Assembly: GCF_025421715.1 (NCBI RefSeq)
Contig: NZ_JAOEFC010000002.1
Coordinates: 434,001 to 498,000, forward strand
Reading direction: 5' to 3'
DNA length: 64,000 bases
From: Microbacterium festucae
GTDB lineage: Bacteria; Actinomycetota; Actinomycetes; Actinomycetales; Microbacteriaceae
This document shows positions 57,485 to 64,000 of this stretch, piece after piece. The notes below the pieces were generated by a model. It did no database searches, was not told the DNA's origin, and was given only the letters and a program-made list of their open reading frames with translations. The position numbers and the translations under genes were made by a program. The number at the start of each line of letters is the position of its first letter. Positions within the stretch are counted from its first letter, which is position 1.

Positions 57485-60400
57485 TCAGTAGACGTCGCGG
57501 ACGTAGCGGCCCTCCTGGGCCAGCATCCGCTTGTACTCCAGCGCGGCCTCCTCGCCCATGCCGCCGTGCTGGCGCACCACGGCCACCAGGGTGGCGTCGA
57601 CGTCGGATGCCATGCGGCCGGCGTCGCCGCACACGTACAGGTGCGCGCCGCGCTCGAGCCATTGCCAGAGCACCGCGCCGTGCTCGACCATGCGGTCCTG
57701 CACGTAGATCTTGGCGCGCTGGTCGCGCGAGAAGGCGAGGTCGAGTCGGGTGAGGAAGCCGTCGTCGCGCATACCGAGCAGCTCGTCACGGTAGTAGAAG
57801 TCGGTGGCCTCGTGCTGTTCGCCGAAGAAGAGCCAGTTGGCGCCGGTGTGGCCGTCGGCGCGGCGGTCGTGGAGGAACGCGCGGAACGGGGCGATGCCGG
57901 TGCCGGGACCGATCATGATCATCGGCGCGGCGGGGTCGCGCGGCGGCCGGAAATGGGCAGAGCGCTGCAGGAAGATCGGCGCCGCCGAGGCCTCGGCGAC
58001 CTCGCGGGTCGGCATGCCCGTCGGGTGTGCCAGCGCATCGGCGAGGAAGGTGGACCCCACCCCGCCGCGGCGGGCGCCGCCCTCGCCGTCGAAGCGCACC
58101 ACCGAGACGGTCAGCTGCACCTCGTCGGGCGAGGTCTTCGGACTCGACGAGATCGAGTACTGCCGCGGCTGCAGGCGCCCGAGCACGCCGATCCACTCGG
58201 CGGCGGTGGCGCGCACCGGGAAGCGCTGCAGCAGGTCGACGGCCTGCATGCCCCACAGGTACTGCGCGAGGCGCTGGGCGGCATCGCGCCGCAGCAACGC
58301 GTGCAGCTCGGGGTCGGGGTTGCGCTCGGCGAGGAAGGCCAGCAGCGCGGGCGTCACCCGGGTGATGTCGAGCTTGCGGCGCAGCGCGTCGCCCAGGTAG
58401 CGCTCCTGGCCGTCGAGCTCGACCACGGCACGGGCCGACAGCCCCGTGAGGGCGAGCCACTCGGCCACCAGCGGCGCCCGGTTCACGCACACGACTCCCA
58501 GCGAGTCGCCCGCCTCATAGCGGGCGGCGGTGTCGGTGAGGTCGAAGCCGAAGCGGCGCACCTCCTTGGCCGATCCCGGCCCCGACAGCAGTTCGTCGGT
58601 CACCAGCGGCGCCAGCACCGGGTTGCCGCGGGTGAAGAGCCGCTTGGTGGCAGCCGGCGCCGCAGCGGCCGTCGGGGCCGACCCGGCCGGTGACAGCGCC
58701 GCCGTGACGGCGTCGATCCACGCGGCCGCCGGTGCGTCGTAGTCGGGCTCGCAGTCCACCCGCGGCAGCAGCACGGTGGCGCCGAGCGCGTGCAGACGCT
58801 CGTGGATGCCGCGGCCGTGGCCGCAGAAGTCGTCGTAGCTCGGGTCGCCGATGGCGAAGACGGCGAAGGTGAGGCCCGCCAGGTGCGGCGCCTCATCGCC
58901 GCGCAGCTGCTCCCACAGATCGGCCGCGTTGTCGGGCGGTCCCCCGTCGCCGAAGGTGGAGGTGATGACCAGCACGCGTTCCAGGGCCGGGAGGTCGGCG
59001 GCGGCCGTGGTGGCCATGCTGCGCGTGCGCGCGGGCAGGCCACGGGCGGTGAGGGTGGCGGCGGTGAGTTCGGCGAGCTCTTCGGCGGTGCCCGTCTGCG
59101 ACCCCCACAGCACCGTGATCGGAGAGCCGCCGGGGGCCTCGGCGGCCCGTGCGGCGAGCCCCGCGAGCACGCCGTCGAACCAGCCGCGCACCACCGCGCG
59201 CAGCGGTGCGCCCGGCGGCAGCACCGGCACCGTGCCCGCCGCCGGCGGTGCCGCGTCGAGGGCGGCGGCGATGCCCGCGAGGAAGGCGGACTCCGTGTCG
59301 TCGAGCTCGGGGGCGCCGGCTGCACCCAGGGCCCGCCGGAGCGCGTCGCCGGTGAGGGCCCCGGCCGTCAGCGCGGTCGCACCGAGGGGGGTCGTGCCGT
59401 CGGCATCCGCTGCGGTGGCCGTGGCGGCGGGCGCCGGGCCGATCCGCCGCAGCGACACCGCCGCGAACTTGAACTCGGGCTGCAGCGACGCCGGGTCGAC
59501 GGCGTCGCTGGTGACCGCGTTGACCGTGACGTACTCGCCGTGCTCGTCGTTCCAGTGGAACGGCGCGAACAGGGTGCCCGCGGCCATCCGGTCGGTCACC
59601 GCCGCCGGCACGACGAGGCGGCCGCGCCGGGAGGCGACCTCCACGAGATCGCCGTCGTCGATGCTCAGCGCCACCGCATCCTCGGTGTTCACCTCGACGA
59701 ACGGACCTCCGCTCAGCCGCAGCAGCTTGTCGATGCGCCCGGTCTTGGTCATCGTGTGCCACTGGTGCGGCAGCCGCCCGGTGGTCAGCACGAGCGGGTA
59801 GTCGTCGTCGGGGCTCTCGGCGGGACCGCCGTGCGGACGGGGAAGGAACTGCGCGCGCCGCGTGGGCGTGGGGAACGCCAGCCGCGGTGTCGTGCCGTCG
59901 GGGTCGATGTGCAGGCTCTGGCTGACGCCGTCGTTGAGGTAGCGGATGGGGTGGCGCGGCTCGGTGTCGCCGGCCGGGGCCGGCCACTGCACGGGGCCGC
60001 CGCGCAGCCGCTCGTGGCTGACGCCGCGCACATCCCAGCCCGTCGCCGGGTTCCAGAACCGGCGCAGTTCGTCGAACACCGCCGCCGCGTCGGGGAAGTC
60101 GAACCCCTCGTCGAAGCCCATGGCCTGCGCCATGCGGCAGATGAGCCACCAATCGGGGGCGGCCTCCCCCGGGGCCGTCGCGATGCGGGGCACGAGGGTC
60201 ATGGTGCGGTCGCTGCCGACCATCACACCCTCCGCCTCCACCCACAGCGTCGCCGGCAGCATGATGTCGGCGTAGGCGTTGGTCGCCGTGTCGGTGTAGA
60301 CGTCCTGCGTGATGACGAGCTCGGCGCGCTCGAGTGCCGCGATCACCTCGCGACGGTTGGCGACCGAGGCCACCGGGTTGGTGCAGATGATCCAGGCCGC

Positions 60401-61630
60401 CTTGATCTCGCCGTCGGCCATGGCCCGGTACATGTCGATGGTGCCGGTGCCGCCCTCGGCGCGGATGCTGCCCGGCGCCAGCCCCCACAGCGTCTCGGCG
60501 ACGGCTCGATCGTCGGGGACGAACACCGAGCGCTGTCCCGGCAGGCCCGGGCCCATGTAGCCCATCTCGCGCCCGCCCATCGCGTTGGGCTGCCCGGTGA
60601 GCGAGAAGGGCCCGCTCCCGGGGCGGCAGATCGCGCCGGTGGCCAAGTGCAGGTTGCAGATCGCGTTGGTGTTCCAGGTGCCCTGCGTGGACTGGTTGAG
60701 GCCCATCGTCCACAGCGTCATCCACTCGCCGGCCTCGGCGATCCACCGCGCAGCGGTGCGGATGTCCTCCTCGGCGATGCCGGTGATCTGGGCCACGCGG
60801 TGCGGCGGATAGTCGGCGAGGAAGGCCGGCATCGCCTCCCAGCCGTCGGTGTGGGCGGCGATGAACGCGTCGTCGATCGCCCCGGCCGCCACGAGCACGT
60901 GCAGCAGCCCGTTGAGGAGGGCGAGGTCGGTGCCGGGCCGGATCTGCAGAAACAGGTCGGCGCGCTCGGCGGTCGCGGTGCGCCGCGGGTCGACGACGAT
61001 GAGCCGCGCGCCCTGCTTGAGACGGTCGGCCATCCGCAGGAACAGGATGGGGTGGCAGTCGGCGGTGTTCGAGCCGATCACGAAGAACAGGTCGGTCCGC
61101 TCGAAGTCCTCGTAGGATCCTGGCGGACCGTCGGCGCCGAGCGACTGCTTGTAGCCCGTGCCCGCCGAGGCCATGCACAGCCGCGAGTTCGACTCGATGT
61201 GCTTGCCCCGCAGATAGCCCTTCACGAGCTTGTTCGACAGGTACTGCGCTTCGATGGACATCTGTCCCGACACGTAGAGCGCGACGGCATCCGGACCGTG
61301 CTCGTCGACCAGGGCGCGCAGTCGCGCGCCCGCCTCGGCGATGGCGGCGTCGAGGGCGACCGGGACGGCGGCCTCGCCGCGCGCCGGGCGGCGCAGCGCG
61401 GTGGTCATGCGCCCCGGCGCGGCCATCAGCTCGACGTGGGTGGCGCCCTTCGTGCACAGCCGGCCGGCGTTGGTGGGGTGCGCGCGGTCGCCGGTCGCCT
61501 TGGCGAGCGCGCCGTCGGCGTCGGAGGTCACCGAGATGCCGCAGCCCACGCCGCAGTACGAGCACACCGTGCGCGTGGTCGTGGTGCCCACGACGGTGCG
61601 CTCTGCGCGTGCTTCGACGATCGGACCCAT
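57485..61630 (-). CDS. Fused assimilatory nitrate reductase and flavoprotein reductase
   Basis: A 1381-residue single-chain enzyme. Residues about 15-700 are a molybdopterin nitrate reductase: Cys23-x2-Cys26-x3-Cys30...Cys59 for a 4Fe-4S cluster, the probable Mo-ligand Cys152 in 'NSRLCMASAGTGYK', and the C-terminal dinucleotide-binding domain with 'GRLPHQWHTMTKTGRIDKL'. Residues about 840-990 are flavodoxin-like with FMN loop 'WGSQTGTAEELAEL'. The rest is a sulfite-reductase-alpha/CPR-type FAD-NADPH module ('RQYSISSSPK', 'IGPGTGIAPFRAFL', C-terminal aromatic Tyr). NADPH electrons should pass FAD-FMN-FeS-Mo to nitrate within one polypeptide. No nitrite reductase lies in the window. Confidence 0.95.
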   Translation of the reverse strand: MGPIVEARAERTVVGTTTTRTVCSYCGVGCGISVTSDADGALAKATGDRAHPTNAGRLCTKGATHVELMAAPGRMTTALRRPARGEAAVPVALDAAIAEAGARLRALVDEHGPDAVALYVSGQMSIEAQYLSNKLVKGYLRGKHIESNSRLCMASAGTGYKQSLGADGPPGSYEDFERTDLFFVIGSNTADCHPILFLRMADRLKQGARLIVVDPRRTATAERADLFLQIRPGTDLALLNGLLHVLVAAGAIDDAFIAAHTDGWEAMPAFLADYPPHRVAQITGIAEEDIRTAARWIAEAGEWMTLWTMGLNQSTQGTWNTNAICNLHLATGAICRPGSGPFSLTGQPNAMGGREMGYMGPGLPGQRSVFVPDDRAVAETLWGLAPGSIRAEGGTGTIDMYRAMADGEIKAAWIICTNPVASVANRREVIAALERAELVITQDVYTDTATNAYADIMLPATLWVEAEGVMVGSDRTMTLVPRIATAPGEAAPDWWLICRMAQAMGFDEGFDFPDAAAVFDELRRFWNPATGWDVRGVSHERLRGGPVQWPAPAGDTEPRHPIRYLNDGVSQSLHIDPDGTTPRLAFPTPTRRAQFLPRPHGGPAESPDDDYPLVLTTGRLPHQWHTMTKTGRIDKLLRLSGGPFVEVNTEDAVALSIDDGDLVEVASRRGRLVVPAAVTDRMAAGTLFAPFHWNDEHGEYVTVNAVTSDAVDPASLQPEFKFAAVSLRRIGPAPAATATAADADGTTPLGATALTAGALTGDALRRALGAAGAPELDDTESAFLAGIAAALDAAPPAAGTVPVLPPGAPLRAVVRGWFDGVLAGLAARAAEAPGGSPITVLWGSQTGTAEELAELTAATLTARGLPARTRSMATTAAADLPALERVLVITSTFGDGGPPDNAADLWEQLRGDEAPHLAGLTFAVFAIGDPSYDDFCGHGRGIHERLHALGATVLLPRVDCEPDYDAPAAAWIDAVTAALSPAGSAPTAAAAPAATKRLFTRGNPVLAPLVTDELLSGPGSAKEVRRFGFDLTDTAARYEAGDSLGVVCVNRAPLVAEWLALTGLSARAVVELDGQERYLGDALRRKLDITRVTPALLAFLAERNPDPELHALLRRDAAQRLAQYLWGMQAVDLLQRFPVRATAAEWIGVLGRLQPRQYSISSSPKTSPDEVQLTVSVVRFDGEGGARRGGVGSTFLADALAHPTGMPTREVAEASAAPIFLQRSAHFRPPRDPAAPMIMIGPGTGIAPFRAFLHDRRADGHTGANWLFFGEQHEATDFYYRDELLGMRDDGFLTRLDLAFSRDQRAKIYVQDRMVEHGAVLWQWLERGAHLYVCGDAGRMASDVDATLVAVVRQHGGMGEEAALEYKRMLAQEGRYVRDVY

Positions 61631-61636
61631 GTCCCG

Positions 61637-61680
61637 ATGATCGCCGACCGATGTTCCGCGGTCGCTCCCGGCGTGTTACC
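61637..61680 (-). promoter_or_regulatory. Candidate activator site and -10 of the nitrate reductase gene
   Basis: On the minus strand GGTAAC (61680-61675), 18 bases, GAACA (61656-61652), 9 bases, then GATCAT (61642-61637) ending 6 bases before the ATG. Element order and spacing nearly match the nitrate transporter promoter. Confidence 0.4.
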
Positions 61681-61730
61681 GGGGGATCACACCGCATTCA
61701 CGGCGCCGCCGCGTCGGGTGTGAGGGGGCG

Positions 61731-62348
61731 TCAGGACGCGGCGTCCTCGTCGGCGGACTCGTGCGCCGGTGCCGCGTCGGCCTCGTCTGCGCTGTCATCG
61801 GGCAGCGCCTCGAACAGGCCGGCGGGCGGGGTGACCACGACACGGCCGGCGGCCACGTCGACCTCGGGCACGATCGCCTTCACGAAGGGGACCAGCACCT
61901 CGTCGTCGGTGCCGGCGAGGCGCACGATCAGCAGGTCCTGCGAGGGCAGGTGGTCCACGCGGGCGACACGGCCGACCACATCGCCGCCGCGCACCACGTC
62001 GAGTCCGACCAGCTGGTGGTCGTACCAGGCGTCGTCTTCGGGAGCGTCGGTCTCGTCCTGGTCGATCCACAGGATCGCCCGCACCAGACCCTCGGCGGCC
62101 TCGCGGTCGTCGATGTCCTGCAGGAAGACGACCGGATGCGAGTTCATCCAGCGGAAATCGCGCACGGTGACGGTCTTGCCGTGCCACGGAGATGCCTCGG
62201 GCACCTGCAACGTGAACACGGCACCCGGGGTGAACCGGCCGTCGGGGTCATCGGTGTACAGCTCGAGCTTCAGCGCGCCCTTGAGGCCGTGCGCTTTGAC
62301 GAGACGCCCGACGCGCAGCTGCGCACGGGCGGCGGCGGAGCCTGCCAT
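61731..62348 (-). CDS. rimM: Ribosome maturation factor RimM
   Basis: A 205-residue protein that binds S19 and assists 30S head assembly. The N-terminal domain begins 'LRVGRLVKAHGLKGALKLELYTDDPD'. The C-terminal PRC barrel is 'DAWYDHQLVGLDVVRGGDVVGRVARV' with 'VLVPFVKAIVPEVDV'. An Asp/Glu/Ala-rich tail of about 30 residues extends it. The ATG overlaps the khpA stop by one base. Confidence 0.96.
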   Translation of the reverse strand: MAGSAAARAQLRVGRLVKAHGLKGALKLELYTDDPDGRFTPGAVFTLQVPEASPWHGKTVTVRDFRWMNSHPVVFLQDIDDREAAEGLVRAILWIDQDETDAPEDDAWYDHQLVGLDVVRGGDVVGRVARVDHLPSQDLLIVRLAGTDDEVLVPFVKAIVPEVDVAAGRVVVTPPAGLFEALPDDSADEADAAPAHESADEDAAS

Positions 62349-62578
62349 CAGTCGTCCGCGACGTCGACGCGCACGCGGCGGCCGTCGGCGAGGGCGGTCA
62401 CGACGGTGCGCAGGGCCCGAGCCGTGCGGCCGCCGCGCCCGATCACACGTCCCCGATCCTCGGGGTGCACGCGCACCTCGAGGACGTCACCGCGAGGCGA
62501 CGTGGAGGAACGGATGACGACGTCGTCGGGGTGATCGACGATCCCCTTGACGACGTGCTCGAGCGCAGCGGCAAGCAC
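62348..62578 (-). CDS. khpA: KH-domain RNA-binding protein KhpA
   Basis: The 76-residue single KH domain carries the Gly-x-x-Gly loop in 'RVIGRGGRTARALRTVV' and 'VVKGIVDHPDDVVI' at the N-terminus. KhpA usually pairs with KhpB to bind RNA and affects cell growth and division in Gram-positives. It lies between rpsP and rimM, its standard location, only 4 bases after rpsP. Confidence 0.95.
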   Translation of the reverse strand: MLAAALEHVVKGIVDHPDDVVIRSSTSPRGDVLEVRVHPEDRGRVIGRGGRTARALRTVVTALADGRRVRVDVADD

Positions 62579-62582
62579 GGTC

Positions 62583-63005
62583 TTACTCGGCCTCGACGGC
62601 GTCGGCCTCGGGAGCCTCGGTCTCGGCAGCGGCGGCGGGCTCTTCAGCCTTCTTCTCCGCCTTGGGCTGGACGACCGACTTCTTGTCGGCCGGCGCGACG
62701 AACTCGGCCTTGGCCTCGCGGGTCTTCACGGTCGAGACGGCGTTCTTGTCGCCCTTGAAGGTGCCCCAGTCGCCGGTGAGCTTGAGGATCGCGGTGACCT
62801 GCTCGGTCGGCTGCGCGCCGACGGAGAGCCAGTACTGCGCGCGCTCGGAGTCGACCTCGATGAACGAGGGCTCCTCGGTCGGGTGGTACTTGCCGATCTC
62901 CTCGATGACGCGACCGTCGCGCTTGGTGCGCGAGTCGGCGACGACGATGCGGTAGTAGGGCGCGCGGATCTTGCCGAGGCGCTTGAGACGGATCTTGACA
63001 GCCAC
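62583..63005 (-). CDS. rpsP: 30S ribosomal protein S16
   Basis: The 140-residue protein has the S16 core '[23 protein letters not shown]' followed by '[14 protein letters not shown]' and '[15 protein letters not shown]' (about residues 1-90). A low-complexity Lys/Ala/Glu tail (about residues 105-140) follows; S16 is about 82 residues in E. coli. The GTG start has AGGAGAA in good position. It is first in rpsP-khpA-rimM. Confidence 0.97.
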   Translation of the reverse strand: MAVKIRLKRLGKIRAPYYRIVVADSRTKRDGRVIEEIGKYHPTEEPSFIEVDSERAQYWLSVGAQPTEQVTAILKLTGDWGTFKGDKNAVSTVKTREAKAEFVAPADKKSVVQPKAEKKAEEPAAAAETEAPEADAVEAE

Positions 63006-63191
63006 AATTCTCCTGAATGGTGTGAATGAAGTGATGAACGTCGCCTGGAGCGTGGGGTGCACACCCGGCGGAAGCTCTGATGGTGGGTGCCGCGCCGGAT
63101 AGAGGGTCGAGCGCAGCGGTCCAACCATCAATTCTGCCAGATCGTGACCGCCCTCGCGAACCGGGCGCGCGCGCCGTGTCAGACTGTGCCC

Positions 63192-64000
63192 ATGACGGTG
63201 CCCTTCGCGACATCCGCCCGTTCGTCCGTGGGTCTGGAGTGGGAGCTCATGCTCGCCGACGAAGAGACCGGCGACCTGGCCCCCCGCGCCCCCGAACTGC
63301 TCGAGGCCCTCGGCTCCGACGCCGACCACGAACGGCACACGATCACCGGCGAGCTGCTGACCAACACCATCGAGGTCACCAGCGGCATCGGCGACACCGT
63401 CGGGGCCGCCGTCGACGACATCGCCGACGCGATCGCCCAGCTGCGCGAGCTCTCCGACCCCCGCGGCATCGGCCTGCTGTGCGCGGGCAGCCACCCGTTC
63501 GCCCAGTGGTACGACCAGCAGGTCACCGACAAGACCCGCTACCACAAGCTCATCGAGCGCACCCAGTGGTGGGGGCGCAACATGATGATCTGGGGCATCC
63601 ACGTGCATGTCGGCGTCGACGACGTCAACAAGGTCTTCCCCATCATCAACGCCCTGGCGATCTACCTGCCGCATCTGCAGGCCCTCTCCGCCTCCAGCCC
63701 GTTCTGGGCCGGTGAGCGCACCGGGTACGCCTCCAACCGGGCCCTCGTCTTCCAGCAGCTGCCCACCGCGGGCCTGCCGTGGCCGCTGACCGACTGGGCC
63801 CAGTTCGAGGGGTACCTCGACGACATGGTGCGCACCGGCGTCATGGAGGACGCGAGCGAGGTGCGCTGGGACATCCGCCCCGCGCCGCGCTGGGGCACCA
63901 TCGAGGTGCGCGCGTGCGACGGGATGTCGACGATCACCGAGCTGGCAGCGATCGCGGCGCTCGTGCAGACCCTCGTGGAGTACTTCTCGCGGGAGCTGGA
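63192..64000 (+). CDS. Glutamate-cysteine ligase family 2 (YbdK type), N-terminal part
   Basis: The visible 269 residues match the carboxylate-amine ligase family: '[18 protein letters not shown]' with the ATP/Mg-binding Glu residues near the N-terminus, '[17 protein letters not shown]', '[18 protein letters not shown]' with metal-binding His residues, and '[29 protein letters not shown]'. Members link glutamate to cysteine (weakly in E. coli YbdK) or act in thiol synthesis. The gene is cut by the window end. It is divergent from rpsP. Confidence 0.88.
   Translation, partial: MTVPFATSARSSVGLEWELMLADEETGDLAPRAPELLEALGSDADHERHTITGELLTNTIEVTSGIGDTVGAAVDDIADAIAQLRELSDPRGIGLLCAGSHPFAQWYDQQVTDKTRYHKLIERTQWWGRNMMIWGIHVHVGVDDVNKVFPIINALAIYLPHLQALSASSPFWAGERTGYASNRALVFQQLPTAGLPWPLTDWAQFEGYLDDMVRTGVMEDASEVRWDIRPAPRWGTIEVRACDGMSTITELAAIAALVQTLVEYFSREL

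Noticed and set aside
58790..61723. A 977-codon open frame on the plus strand over the nitrate reductase
   Set aside because: It lies antisense to a gene with clear cofactor motifs; no domain is recognisable in it.

Overview
The window is 64 kb of very GC-rich, densely coding bacterial chromosome. The gene set suggests a Microbacteriaceae actinobacterium, most likely Microbacterium or a close relative. Supporting features are the GlgE route of alpha-glucan synthesis, GatCAB, a DUF2469 protein, a DivIVA-repeat protein, many GTG starts and many apparent leaderless promoters. The genus is an inference; no rRNA is present. I see no prophage, insertion sequence, plasmid or CRISPR signature. Most genes are housekeeping.

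Left third (1-21 kb): the end of an ABC exporter, an MscS channel, a truncated haemoglobin with an FAD dehydrogenase, CorA, two acyl-CoA thioesterases, EttA, a stand-alone SSB, a divergent MocR regulator and YczE-type membrane protein sharing a palindromic operator, tRNA-Arg(TCT), oligoribonuclease, tRNA-His(GTG), a metallopeptidase-clpS-DUF2017 operon, a GerW-like protein with a small kinase, DinB, and gatC-gatA-gatB.

Middle (21-41 kb): an acyl-CoA synthetase and ligA converge on a 0.9 kb non-coding region. It holds about twelve copies of a dyad-symmetric unit of about 63 bp and is the most unusual structure in the window. Next come mnmA and a cysteine desulfurase, then glgX-glgE-glgB for making and trimming branched alpha-glucan, a YbbN-like thioredoxin/TPR protein with a large envelope protein of unknown function, an AI-2E family transporter, a hydrolase and a transglycosylase-like protein.

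Right third (41-64 kb): two conserved information-processing clusters, mostly on the minus strand. One is rpsB-tsf / pyrH-frr-cdsA-DivIVA protein. The other is rplS / lepB-rnhB / DUF2469 / yraN-comM-dprA / xerC. The usual rpsP-rimM-trmD-rplS neighbourhood is split: a nitrate transporter and a 1381-residue fused nitrate reductase/flavoprotein reductase lie between rimM and trmD. The two nitrate genes share a similarly placed upstream motif. The window ends inside a glutamate-cysteine-ligase-like gene.

Many genes are chained by 4-base stop/start overlaps. At least sixteen have a TANNNT-like -10 element 6 or 7 bases before the start codon, implying leaderless mRNA. The word GCATCC/GGATGC is clearly over-represented.
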